From Microbacterium hydrocarbonoxydans (GTDB taxonomy: Bacteria; Actinomycetota; Actinomycetes; Actinomycetales; Microbacteriaceae): a stretch of 64,000 bases of DNA. The notes under the pieces are model-generated. The model worked only from the letters and a program-made list of their open reading frames with translations. It was not told where the DNA came from and made no database searches. This document shows, piece after piece, positions 10,348 through 17,222 of this stretch (position 1 is the stretch's first letter; the number at the start of each line of letters is the position of its first letter). Both the position numbers and the translations under genes were made by a program. The DNA is taken from the NCBI RefSeq assembly GCF_011752045.1, contig NZ_JAAKXW010000001.1, positions 496,001 to 560,000 on the forward strand. The letters are read 5' to 3'.

Positions 10348-11463
10348 TCACGCCTCGCCTTCGAAGGTCGCGAGGTACGCGGCGTACTCGCTGCGCTGGC
10401 GCTCGAGCCCGGTGTGCGGCTCGGCGTAGACGCCGTCGAACACCGCGAGCGGCGGGCGCGTCGTCATGCCGAGGCAGGCGGCGCGCATCTCCTTCGCCAC
10501 CGCATCCGCCGCCGCCTGCGTCTCGGCGAACTGCTCCTCACCGAGCTCGCCGAGGGACTTCAGGTGCGCCTCGAGGCGGGCGATCGGGTCGCGGCGGCGC
10601 CAGGCCTCCAGCTCCCCCTCCTGCCGGTAGCGGGTGGGATCGTCCGCGGTCGTGTGCGGGCCCATGCGGTACGTGACGGCCTCGATGTAGGCGGGCCCCT
10701 TGCCCGAGCGGGCGTGGTCCAGGGCCCAGCGCATCGCCGCCATGCAGGCGAGGACGTCGTTCCCGTCGACGCGGAGGCTCGGGATGCCGAAGCCCGGAGC
10801 ACGGCCGGCGATCGGGTACTGCGACTGCACCGACACCGGCTCCGAGATGGCCCAGTGGTTGTTCTGGCAGACGAACACGACGGGAGCACGGTAGGACGAG
10901 GCGAAGATCATCGCCTCGTTCACGTCGCCCTGGCTCGTCGCGCCGTCGCCGAAGTAGGCCACGGCGACCTCGTCGGCGCCCTCATGGCTGATGCCGAGCG
11001 CGTAGCCGACGGCATGCAGCGTCTGCGCTCCGATGATGATCTGCAGCGGTGCGACGCGCAGGGCGGTCGAATCGTGCCCCGCACCCTCCTCGCCTCGCCA
11101 CATGCGCACGTAGTCGCCGGGCTGTGCACCGCGCGCGTAGATCACGCCGGTCTCCCGGTAGCTCGGGAAGACGTAGTCCTGCGGGGCCAGCGCGCGGGCG
11201 GTGCCGATCTGGGTGGCCTCCTGCCCCTGGCACGGAGCCCAGAGGCCCAGCTGACCCTGGCGCTGCAGAGCGACGCCCTCGGCGTCGATGCGCCGGAGGA
11301 TCACCATGTCACGGTGGAGCGCACGCAGCTGCGCGGCATCCACGTCGGCCACATAGGCGTCCAGCTGAGGGTTCGCGATGCGGGTTCCGTCGGGCGTCAG
11401 GATGCGCTCGGAGAGCTCCAGATCCTGTGCGGTGTCGGCGATCGGCGTGATCTGCGGTGACAT
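10348..11463 (-). CDS. bkdA: Branched-chain 2-oxoacid dehydrogenase E1 alpha subunit
   Basis: A 371-residue E1alpha. The thiamine diphosphate motif opens with GDGATSQGDVNEA and closes with VCQNNHWAIS, the GDG...NN signature. GMGLWAPCQGQEA-like text (GLWAPCQGQEATQIG) marks the N-terminal family motif, and YRMGPHTTADDPTRY is the phosphorylation-loop region of this family. Two adjacent ATGs occur (11466 and 11463). The downstream one sits 6 nt after GGAGG and is preferred. It is first in the bkdABC operon and diverges from an Lrp/AsnC gene. The gene order matches mycobacterial Rv2497c-Rv2495c, which lies beside the same carboxylase operon there. Confidence 0.94.
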   Translation of the reverse strand: MSPQITPIADTAQDLELSERILTPDGTRIANPQLDAYVADVDAAQLRALHRDMVILRRIDAEGVALQRQGQLGLWAPCQGQEATQIGTARALAPQDYVFPSYRETGVIYARGAQPGDYVRMWRGEEGAGHDSTALRVAPLQIIIGAQTLHAVGYALGISHEGADEVAVAYFGDGATSQGDVNEAMIFASSYRAPVVFVCQNNHWAISEPVSVQSQYPIAGRAPGFGIPSLRVDGNDVLACMAAMRWALDHARSGKGPAYIEAVTYRMGPHTTADDPTRYRQEGELEAWRRRDPIARLEAHLKSLGELGEEQFAETQAAADAVAKEMRAACLGMTTRPPLAVFDGVYAEPHTGLERQRSEYAAYLATFEGEA

Positions 11464-11582
11464 CATCGTCCTCCTCATTCGTGGCCGCCCTTGTGGGGCA
11501 TGCACGCGTTGCGCCGGCGTCCTCACCGGCTGATTCGAGCGTACGTCTGCTGCACACCTCGCTCAAGCATTACCGCACGCTC

Positions 11583-11597
11583 TGAGCATGTTGCTCA
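11583..11597. promoter_or_regulatory. Palindrome 1 between bkdA and lrp (candidate Lrp operator)
   Basis: TGAGCA and TGCTCA form a perfect 6-bp inverted repeat around TGT. The 15-bp size fits sites bound by Lrp/AsnC proteins, and the site lies between the divergent regulator and its likely target operon. Confidence 0.55.
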
Positions 11598-11600
11598 ATA

Positions 11601-11620
11601 AGCAGGGGTCCACCCCTGCT
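11601..11620. promoter_or_regulatory. Palindrome 2 overlapping the lrp promoter
   Basis: AGCAGGGGT and ACCCCTGCT are perfect 9-bp arms around CC. The repeat ends on the first base of a TACTCT -10-like element (11620-11625) that lies 8 nt before the lrp ATG. A protein bound here would block lrp transcription, so autoregulation is likely. As RNA it would also be a stable hairpin in any longer transcript. Confidence 0.5.
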
Positions 11621-11633
11621 ACTCTTTGGCACT

Positions 11634-12107
11634 ATGCCTGGACTTGACCGCATCGATCTGGAGCTTCTCGCGGCCCTCGCCGACGATCCGCGCATCACGA
11701 TCGTCGCCCTGGCCGAGAATCTCGGCCTCAGCCGCAACACGATCCAGGCGCGGATGGCGCGTCTGGAGCAGACCGGCGTGTTCCTCTCCTACGAGCGCGC
11801 CTTCTCCCCCGACGTCCTCGGCTTCCCCCTGCAGGCCTTCGTGAGCATCGGCGTGCGGCAGACGGAGCTGCCCCGGATCATCAACGAGCTCGCGCGGATT
11901 CCGGAGGTCGTCCAGGCGCACGGGCTCAGCGGATCGGTCGACCTCCTCGCACGGGTGGCCTGTCGCGACGCGCGCCACCTCTTCGACACGGACGCGCGGA
12001 TCCTCTCGATCGACGGCGTCGAGAGGACGGAGACCTCGCTCGCCATGGGCGAGGTCATCCCCTTCCGGGTCGCAGGACTCATCGGCCTCGCGCGACGGGA
12101 AGCCTGA
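11634..12107 (+). CDS. Lrp/AsnC-family transcriptional regulator
   Basis: A 157-residue regulator with an N-terminal winged helix-turn-helix (about residues 20-45, LAENLGLSRNTIQARMARLE) and a C-terminal RAM ligand domain (from about residue 62, FVSIGVRQTELPRIINEL). This family senses amino acids. Placed divergently from bkdABC, it probably controls branched-chain 2-oxoacid dehydrogenase expression, as Lrp-type BkdR does in other bacteria. A TACTCT -10 element 8 nt before the ATG suggests a nearly leaderless transcript. The 3' end overlaps the convergent hydrolase gene by 29 nt. Confidence 0.92.
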   Translation: MPGLDRIDLELLAALADDPRITIVALAENLGLSRNTIQARMARLEQTGVFLSYERAFSPDVLGFPLQAFVSIGVRQTELPRIINELARIPEVVQAHGLSGSVDLLARVACRDARHLFDTDARILSIDGVERTETSLAMGEVIPFRVAGLIGLARREA

Positions 12108-12978
12108 GGAACCGGCGGATCGCGCCGGCGGCCTCCGCCGGCGTCTCGTAGTGGATCAGGTGCCCCACGTCCGCGATCTCGACGAGTTCGGCGTCGGGGA
12201 ACAGCGTCGCGAGCGTGCGCTCCGCCTCGATCGGCGTGATGTCGTCACGCTGAGCAGCGATGAGCAGCGTCGGGACGCGGATCGCGGAAGCGGAATGGGT
12301 GACATCGCTGGACACGCTGGCCACGAAGGCGTCGCGGAGCACGTCCCGGTCGGAGAAGCGCGAGAAGTACGTGTCGTGCTGGTCGTGTATGAACCGCCGC
12401 AGAGCGCGGTCCTTCGTCTTGGCCATCGTGATGCTCATCACCCGGACGATCAGGCGGTTGCGCAGCAGAGCGGTGCCGAGAGGCTCGGGCAGGCGCGCGC
12501 CGAGGGCGTAGTACAGCACGGCGAGGCGCGTCATGATCCCCTTGGGTCCCTCGAGAGCCGGCGCCCCGATGGGGTTGATCAGGATGAGCCGAGGAGTGTC
12601 CAGTCCGGCGGCGACGGCCGCCGACGTGACGATCGAGCCGAAGGAGTGGCCGAGGATCACCGCACCGGGTGCGACGGCCGCGGCGAACTCGGTCAGCCAG
12701 GCGACGTACTCGTCGAGGTCGTAGGTGCGCCCGTCCACCGGCGCGGTCTCGCCGAACCCCGGGAGGTCGGGCGCGATCACCCTGGCCTCCGGAAGGAAGG
12801 CGAGGACGGGCTCGAGTCCGTGGTGCTCGCCGCGGAAGCCGTGCACCGCGATGATCGTCGTCTCCGCCTCGGCGGGACCGTACACCCAGTAGGCGGTGGC
12901 GGACCCGCGCACGGTGATCTCCTCGCGCACGACGGGGAGTCGGCTGAGGCGGTCGGCGTATGGCGAGGGGACGGTCAT
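12079..12978 (-). CDS. Alpha/beta hydrolase
   Basis: A 299-residue alpha/beta-hydrolase. It has the oxyanion region IIAVHGFRGEHHG (about residues 42-54), APDLPGFG, and the nucleophile elbow GHSFGS near residue 111. The catalytic Asp is likely in AQRDDITPIEAE and the His in DVGHLIHYETP near the C-terminus. All elements of the triad are present, so an active esterase, lipase or related hydrolase is expected. The substrate is unknown. No ribosome site precedes the ATG. Instead TAGACT lies 6 nt upstream, implying a leaderless mRNA. It is divergent from the exonuclease gene. Confidence 0.9.
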   Translation of the reverse strand: MTVPSPYADRLSRLPVVREEITVRGSATAYWVYGPAEAETTIIAVHGFRGEHHGLEPVLAFLPEARVIAPDLPGFGETAPVDGRTYDLDEYVAWLTEFAAAVAPGAVILGHSFGSIVTSAAVAAGLDTPRLILINPIGAPALEGPKGIMTRLAVLYYALGARLPEPLGTALLRNRLIVRVMSITMAKTKDRALRRFIHDQHDTYFSRFSDRDVLRDAFVASVSSDVTHSASAIRVPTLLIAAQRDDITPIEAERTLATLFPDAELVEIADVGHLIHYETPAEAAGAIRRFLRLPVARGR

Positions 12979-12984
12979 GATCCG

Positions 12985-12990
12985 AGTCTA
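12985..12990 (-). promoter_or_regulatory. -10 element for leaderless alpha/beta hydrolase
   Basis: TAGACT on the minus strand ends exactly 6 nt before the ATG at 12978. No Shine-Dalgarno is present. The spacing places the transcription start on or next to the start codon. Confidence 0.6.
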
Positions 12991-13047
12991 CGAGCCGTGG
13001 CTGGGCGAAGCCCCGTGCGCCTGCCCGGCGATGTCGGCGGGCGCCTC

Positions 13048-13053
13048 TACGGT
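13048..13053 (+). promoter_or_regulatory. -10 element for leaderless exonuclease gene
   Basis: TACGGT lies 6 nt before the ATG at 13060, the same geometry as the divergent hydrolase promoter 60 bp away. The intervening GAGGGC could also act as a poor, too-close ribosome site. Confidence 0.5.
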
Positions 13054-13059
13054 GAGGGC

Positions 13060-13788
13060 ATGTCCTCCGGTACCGTCATCCCGTCCTGGCTGACCCGTGT
13101 CGGGGTCTTCGATCTGGAGACCACCGGCGTCGACGTGACGGCGGACCGTGTCGTGACGGCGCACGTGGGCGTGCTCGACGTCCACGGCCGCGAGATCGCC
13201 GCCAGGGACTGGCTCGCCGATCCGGGGATCGACATCCCCGATGGCGCCACGGCCGTCCACGGGATCACGACCGAGCAGGCGCGTCGCCTCGGGCGCCCGG
13301 CCGCCGAGGTGGTCGCCCAGGTCGTCGCGGCGCTCCGATCGCTGCTGCGGCAGGGCGTGCCCGTGGTCGCGTACAACGCCTCCTACGACTTCTCGCTCCT
13401 CGCCCACGAGGCGTCCCGCCACGGCATCGAGCCGCTCGTCGACCCGGCTCCCGTCATCGACCCGCTCGTGATCGACAAGGCGTACGACAGATACCGGCCG
13501 GGCAAGCGCACGCTCGAGGTGGTGGCCGCGCATTACGCGGTGCCGCTCGACGGCGCGCACGACGCCTCCGCGGATGCCGTCGCCGCCGGGCGGGTGGCCC
13601 AGGCCCTCGCCCAGCGCTTCACCCTTCCCGACACGCTCGCGGAGCTCCACACCCGTCAGATCGGCTGGGCGCGGGCACAGGCGGAGAGCCTGACCGAGTA
13701 CTTCATCCGGATCGGCAGGCTGGAGCCGGAGGAGACTCTGGACGGCACCTGGCCGGTCCGCGCACCCCGGCACGGAGCGGCGCGATGA
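13060..13788 (+). CDS. DEDDh 3'-5' exonuclease (DNA polymerase III epsilon-like)
   Basis: A 242-residue exonuclease of the DnaQ/RNase T fold. The ExoI motif is VFDLETTGVD (Asp and Glu metal ligands), ExoII is VAYNASYDFSLLAHE (Asp), and ExoIIIepsilon is GAHDASADAVAAGRV (His and Asp), so all DEDDh residues are present. This stand-alone form is common in actinobacteria and may act in proofreading, repair or RNA trimming. It lacks the longer C-terminal region of canonical epsilon subunits. The longer open frame upstream is noncoding shadow, and the start at 13060 is set by the N-terminal homology and the promoter. The stop overlaps the AraC start (ATGA). Confidence 0.9.
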   Translation: MSSGTVIPSWLTRVGVFDLETTGVDVTADRVVTAHVGVLDVHGREIAARDWLADPGIDIPDGATAVHGITTEQARRLGRPAAEVVAQVVAALRSLLRQGVPVVAYNASYDFSLLAHEASRHGIEPLVDPAPVIDPLVIDKAYDRYRPGKRTLEVVAAHYAVPLDGAHDASADAVAAGRVAQALAQRFTLPDTLAELHTRQIGWARAQAESLTEYFIRIGRLEPEETLDGTWPVRAPRHGAAR

Positions 13789-14717
13789 GGTTCCGCTCTC
13801 GCGAGGTCGAGCGCGTCGAGGAGACGTGGAAGCAGTTCGTCCCCTCGGCGGTCCTGCACGACGTGGATCCCCGGCGCTTCCTCTTCGACTGGCACTCGGA
13901 GGATCTGGGCGGAGTCAGCCTGGTCCGCTACGACCTCGCCGCGGAGGTGCGCTCGACGGCCGAGCCGGCCGACCAGCTTCTCGCCTGCCGCGTCGACGCC
14001 GTCGACGGGCGGATCAGCTCGGCCGGGGCCGAACTCGATCCTGCGCGTCCCTGGCTGACCGACGGCCCGCGCGTCCACGCGCGCTGGGAGCACGGCGCCC
14101 GCGTCACCGCGCTGGTGTTCGATCGCACGGCGGTGCAGGAGCACGCCCGCAGGATCAGCGGGGACGACCGGCTCGTGCTGCGCGTGACGGACCTCGCGCC
14201 CCGCGATGCGCGATCGGCCGAGGCCTGGGAGCGGATGTTCGCCTATCTCGAGGATGCCTCGGCCACGCTCACCGGCGACGGCGACGCACTCCTGCGCGCT
14301 GAGCTCGGCCGTCACGCGGTGGCGATGACGCTGGGGGCCTTCCCGACCACGCTGCAGGACGCCGTGCGCCGGCCGGCCCAGCGGTCCGCCGCTCCCGCGA
14401 CGGTGCGCCGAGCCCTCGATTTCATCGCGGACAACGCGCACCAGGCGATCACCGTCGAGGACGTGGCCGCCGCGTCGCACATCTCGACGCGCGGGCTCCA
14501 GTACGCCTTCCGCCGGGCGCTCGACACGACGCCCGCCGAGTGCCTGCGGAAGGCCCGCCTCGACGGCGCCCACCGGGAGCTGCAGACCGGGAAGCCGGTG
14601 CGCATCCCCGACCTGGCCCGCCGCTGGGGGTTCGCGCATCCTTCACGCTTCGCGGCCGCGTATCGCGACGTCTACGGGGTGTCCCCTTCCGTGACCGCGC
14701 AGCGCCATCGGCGATGA
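13785..14717 (+). CDS. AraC-family transcriptional regulator
   Basis: A 310-residue regulator whose C-terminal 100 residues form the paired AraC helix-turn-helix. The first is at about residues 225-245 (ITVEDVAAASHISTRGLQYA) and the second at about residues 275-295 (IPDLARRWGFAHPSRFAAA), followed by the family ending YRDVYGVSPS. The N-terminal 200 residues resemble the AraC ligand-binding-like domain of the AraC-binding-like type, with no recognisable ligand motif. It overlaps the exonuclease stop by 4 nt, so it is co-expressed with a nuclease, an unusual partner. Its target is unknown. Confidence 0.88.
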   Translation: MRFRSREVERVEETWKQFVPSAVLHDVDPRRFLFDWHSEDLGGVSLVRYDLAAEVRSTAEPADQLLACRVDAVDGRISSAGAELDPARPWLTDGPRVHARWEHGARVTALVFDRTAVQEHARRISGDDRLVLRVTDLAPRDARSAEAWERMFAYLEDASATLTGDGDALLRAELGRHAVAMTLGAFPTTLQDAVRRPAQRSAAPATVRRALDFIADNAHQAITVEDVAAASHISTRGLQYAFRRALDTTPAECLRKARLDGAHRELQTGKPVRIPDLARRWGFAHPSRFAAAYRDVYGVSPSVTAQRHRR

Positions 14718-14793
14718 TGACACGACGCGAACAGTCTGTTCGCACGACCCGCGCGTCGCGGCTCATCGGAGGGTCCCGGCCTTCGACGCGCCG

Positions 14794-14799
14794 TAGGTT
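14794..14799 (+). promoter_or_regulatory. -10 element for the 104-residue DUF7882-like gene
   Basis: TAGGTT lies 7 nt before the ATG at 14807 and no ribosome site is visible, so a leaderless transcript is likely. Confidence 0.45.
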
Positions 14800-14806
14800 T
14801 CCGATC

Positions 14807-15121
14807 ATGGGTTCTCTGTTCTACGGCGCGTCCGAGCCGATCCAGATCGACGACCGCGCACTGGCGCACCTGAAGGTCGTGGTGGCCACGAAGCTGCGGC
14901 GGAACGAGAGCTTCACGCTGTCGTGGCGTCACCCCGACGGGCAGCCTCAGGGACGCTCCACGATCTGGTTGCATCCGTCGATCCCGCTGCGCTTCGTGTT
15001 CCAGGAACCCGAGCCCCCGGATCTCAGCCGCCGCTGGATCGAGGATCTCGCGCACTCCGCCAACTCCAGCGGCGGGATCACCCTGATCGATGAGCACCTG
15101 GAGCCCGTCGAGCCGGACTGA
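14807..15121 (+). CDS. Small conserved protein, DUF7882-like
   Basis: A 104-residue soluble protein starting MGSLFYGASEPIQIDDRALA. It contains KLRRNESFTLSWRHP and GRSTIWLHPSIPLRFVF, and ends acidic (DEHLEPVEPD). This pattern recurs in Microbacteriaceae, where such proteins are sometimes mislabelled as ATP-dependent DNA ligase. No ligase motif is present here. No membrane segment or signal peptide is seen, and the function is unknown. It is monocistronic, following the AraC gene by 89 nt with its own -10 element. The family assignment is from memory of the sequence pattern. Confidence 0.75.
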   Translation: MGSLFYGASEPIQIDDRALAHLKVVVATKLRRNESFTLSWRHPDGQPQGRSTIWLHPSIPLRFVFQEPEPPDLSRRWIEDLAHSANSSGGITLIDEHLEPVEPD

Positions 15122-15147
15122 CCGCGCAGGTCAGCCCGGCTCGAGTC

Positions 15148-15351
15148 TCAGACCACCTCGTCGTCGACGACGGTGCCTCGACGTCCTCGACGGGTCGACA
15201 GCATGATGATCCCCACGAGGAACGCCACCGCCCCGGCGCCCATGAGGATGTAGCCGATCATGTCGACGTTGACCCCTTCGATCTGCAGGTCGAGGGCGAA
15301 CACGAGGATCGCCCCGATCACGAACAACACGATTCCGGTGCCGATGGTCAT
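15148..15351 (-). CDS. Small membrane protein, DUF6458-like
   Basis: A 67-residue protein made of two hydrophobic segments (about residues 2-21, TIGTGIVLFVIGAILVFAL, and 31-51, MIGYILMGAGAVAFLVGI) and a basic-acidic tail (STRRGRRGTVVDDEVV). AGGAGG lies 7 nt before the ATG at 15351, which fixes the start. The DxxGYILMGAG signature matches the actinobacterial DUF6458 family of two-helix membrane proteins. The function is unknown. It stands alone on the minus strand. Confidence 0.82.
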   Translation of the reverse strand: MTIGTGIVLFVIGAILVFALDLQIEGVNVDMIGYILMGAGAVAFLVGIIMLSTRRGRRGTVVDDEVV

Positions 15352-15457
15352 GGTGATGCCTCCTTCTCGGCGCTCTGCCGACTGACCACGAGGATCGCGC
15401 CCCGGCATCGACTCTGAGAAGGGGCTTGACACCGACGGGAGCGTCAGCCCGGGGCTT

Positions 15458-15745
15458 CTAGGCGTTCGACAGCACCGCGGCTCGTGCCGGCGGGAGGTGG
15501 CGGCGGGTCGCGCGGGCGCGGCGATGGAACCGCTCGACGTCCTCGAGCGCCTCCGCCGCGTCGGTGTAGAACCGGGCCAGCGGCAGTGATCGCATCCACG
15601 CGACCTCCACCTCCGACGGAGCGAGTTCGTAGACGCAGGCGACGTTCCTGCGCGCGTCGTGCTCGCCGTAGCGGTGATCGAGGATCAGCCAGTCGGAATC
15701 CGTGATCCTCTTCAGCTCGAACCGGGGATCGGGCATCGTCGACAT
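15458..15745 (-). CDS. Small hypothetical protein
   Basis: A 95-residue soluble protein that I do not recognise. It begins MSTMPDPRFELKRITDSDWL, contains DHRYGEHDARRNVACVYEL and EVAWMRSLPLARFYTDAAEA, and ends in an Arg- and Ala-rich segment. GGAG lies 8 nt before the ATG at 15745. An in-frame upstream ATG would add about 24 residues but lacks a ribosome site. The LILDHRYGxxDxR pattern looks like a small actinobacterial conserved family. No membrane segment or catalytic motif is evident. Confidence 0.65.
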   Translation of the reverse strand: MSTMPDPRFELKRITDSDWLILDHRYGEHDARRNVACVYELAPSEVEVAWMRSLPLARFYTDAAEALEDVERFHRRARATRRHLPPARAAVLSNA

Positions 15746-15877
15746 CTCAACACTCCAATCGATCAGAACAAACCGGTCCGACGTTCGGAGCCCTGGACGG
15801 GCGGACCCGTCGGACATCGATTCGATTGTAGGAAGGCGGGCGGCGCTCTGCAATCGAGCGGATCCGCACGTGTCGAG

Positions 15878-15951
15878 TAGGGCGGGCGGGACTTGAACCC
15901 GCGATCGTTGGGTTATGAGCCCACTGCCTTAACCAGCTTGGCCACCGCCCC
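15878..15951 (-). tRNA. tRNA with CAU anticodon (Met, or Ile2 if the anticodon is modified)
   Basis: On the minus strand a cloverleaf folds: a 7-bp acceptor stem (GGGGCGG with CCGCCCT, closing G-U pair), a D arm with GGTTAA, an anticodon loop CTCATAA with CAT at 15915-15917, a T arm GCGGG-TTCAAGT-CCCGC, and discriminator A. CCA is not encoded. The anticodon stem has three consecutive G-C pairs but an apparent G27-A43 mismatch. A CAU anticodon serves Met or, with lysidine, Ile. Identity is not settled by eye. Confidence 0.93.
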
Positions 15952-15981
15952 GTGCGTGCTCCAGCCTAGCGTCCGCCCGGG

Positions 15982-16518
15982 TCAGACCGGTGCCGCAGCG
16001 GAGTGCGTCTGCACATGGCCCAGATACACGTCCGCGTTGGTGATGAGCCCGGCGCGCTCCTCCTCGCTGAGCTCGCGTCGCACCTTCGCCGGAACGCCGG
16101 CGACGAGCGAGCCGTCGGGTATCTCGGTCCCCCCGAGCACGACGGCACCTCCGGCGATGAGGCAGCCGGCACCGATGACGGCACCGCTGAGGACGACAGC
16201 CCCCATCCCGATCAGCGAGCCGTCGCCGATCGTGCACCCGTGCACGACGGCGTTGTGCCCGATCGAGACCTTGGCGCCCACGACGACCGGGTGGCCGGCG
16301 TCGACATGGACCGAGACGTTGTCCTGCACGTTGCTGCCCGCACCGATGACGATGCCGGCCGAGTCGCCGCGCAGCACCGCGTTGTACCAGACGCTCGCGC
16401 CGGCGGCGAGGGAGACGTCGCCGACGATGCGGGCGCCTTCCGCGACGAAGCATCCGTCGGCGAGCGACGGAACGCGGTCGGCGAGGGCGAGGACGGATGC
16501 TCCAGGCGCGATGCTCAT
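15982..16518 (-). CDS. Gamma-class carbonic anhydrase family protein
   Basis: A 178-residue left-handed beta-helix protein with hexapeptide repeats (for example ARIVGD, ASVWYN, GIVIGA, SLIGMG). The zinc histidines of gamma-carbonic anhydrase-like proteins are present: His71 in SVHVDAGHP, and His88 and His93 in GHNAVVHGC. It probably forms a trimer binding metal at subunit interfaces. Many homologues of this YrdA/PaaY type have weak or no carbonic anhydrase activity, so the reaction is uncertain. TAGTCT lies 6 nt before the ATG, suggesting leaderless transcription. It is divergent from dps. Confidence 0.9.
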   Translation of the reverse strand: MSIAPGASVLALADRVPSLADGCFVAEGARIVGDVSLAAGASVWYNAVLRGDSAGIVIGAGSNVQDNVSVHVDAGHPVVVGAKVSIGHNAVVHGCTIGDGSLIGMGAVVLSGAVIGAGCLIAGGAVVLGGTEIPDGSLVAGVPAKVRRELSEEERAGLITNADVYLGHVQTHSAAAPV

Positions 16519-16524
16519 GAGGCG

Positions 16525-16530
16525 AGACTA
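16525..16530 (-). promoter_or_regulatory. -10 element for leaderless gamma-carbonic anhydrase gene
   Basis: TAGTCT on the minus strand is followed by 6 nt (CGCCTC) and the ATG at 16518, with no Shine-Dalgarno. Confidence 0.55.
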
Positions 16531-16589
16531 CCCTTCGGCGGGCCGCTTTCCCGCGTGATTCCGGGGCGGTAAGCCCAGCCTTGTCTTGC

Positions 16590-16617
16590 TTGCGGAATGT
16601 CTGGGGCTGAGTAGCGT
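16590..16617 (+). promoter_or_regulatory. Possible dps promoter
   Basis: TTGCGG (16590-16595) and TAGCGT (16612-16617) are separated by 16 nt, and would start transcription about 36 nt before the dps ATG. The match to consensus is modest. Confidence 0.35.
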
Positions 16618-16659
16618 TGTCTTCAGCACGTACGAGAAGAACCTTCCGGAGGAGCACAG

Positions 16660-17145
16660 ATGAGCAAGGCACAGACCGTCCCCACCACCGCCAGCGACCC
16701 GACCGTGGCGGCCGCTGCAGCGCAGTTCCTCTCCCCGGTCGTCCTCGGGCTCGAGGCACTGACGGTCAACGGCAAGCAGGCGCACTGGCACGTCCGCGGC
16801 GCCAACTTCGTCGGCGTCCACGAGCTGCTCGACACGATCGTCGCCCACGCCGGCGACTTCGCCGACACCGCCGCGGAGCGCATCGTCGCCCTCGGCCTGC
16901 CGATCGACGCGCGCCTGAGCACCGTCGCCGAGAAGGCCGGCGCGACCTCGGTCCCCGCCGGCTTCACGCAGTCGGACGAGCTCGTCCGCGCCGTGATCTC
17001 CGACATCGACGCGATCCTCGTCGACGTGAAGGCCGCCATCGACGGCCTCGACGAGGTCGACCTCACCAGCCAGGACGTCGCGATCGAGATCATGCGCGGC
17101 CTCGAGAAGGACCGCTGGTTCCTCGTGTCGCACATCGCGGCCTGA
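16660..17145 (+). CDS. dps: Dps-family DNA-binding ferritin-like protein
   Basis: A 161-residue Dps/ferritin-like four-helix protein. The intersubunit ferroxidase residues are visible: His in KQAHWHVRGANF, then His, Asp and Glu in HELLDTIVAHAGDFADTAAE. The C-terminal helix ends with DRWFLVSHIA. Dps forms a dodecamer that oxidises and stores iron with peroxide and protects DNA. The N-terminal tail has a single early lysine only, so DNA binding may be weak. GGAGGA precedes the ATG. A very strong palindromic terminator follows the stop. Confidence 0.95.
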   Translation: MSKAQTVPTTASDPTVAAAAAQFLSPVVLGLEALTVNGKQAHWHVRGANFVGVHELLDTIVAHAGDFADTAAERIVALGLPIDARLSTVAEKAGATSVPAGFTQSDELVRAVISDIDAILVDVKAAIDGLDEVDLTSQDVAIEIMRGLEKDRWFLVSHIAA

Positions 17146-17165
17146 GCAGCGGCCTGGCTTCGCTG

Positions 17166-17211
17166 CACGGCAAAGCTCCCCGGACCGATCGGTCCGGGGA
17201 GCTTTGCCGTG
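17166..17211. terminator. 46-bp perfect palindrome, bidirectional terminator
   Basis: Two 23-nt arms, beginning CACGGCAAAGCTCCCCGG and meeting at a central GATC, are exact reverse complements with no mismatch. The palindrome lies between the 3' ends of dps (plus) and the acyltransferase (minus). There is no long U tract, as is common in actinobacterial terminators. Confidence 0.88.
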
Positions 17212-17222
17212 TCGGCGCCGGA

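Noticed and set aside
15878..15951. Initiator tRNA-fMet
   Set aside because: The three G-C anticodon pairs fit, but the closing acceptor pair is G-U rather than the usual mismatch, and the D arm differs from actinobacterial initiators as I recall them.
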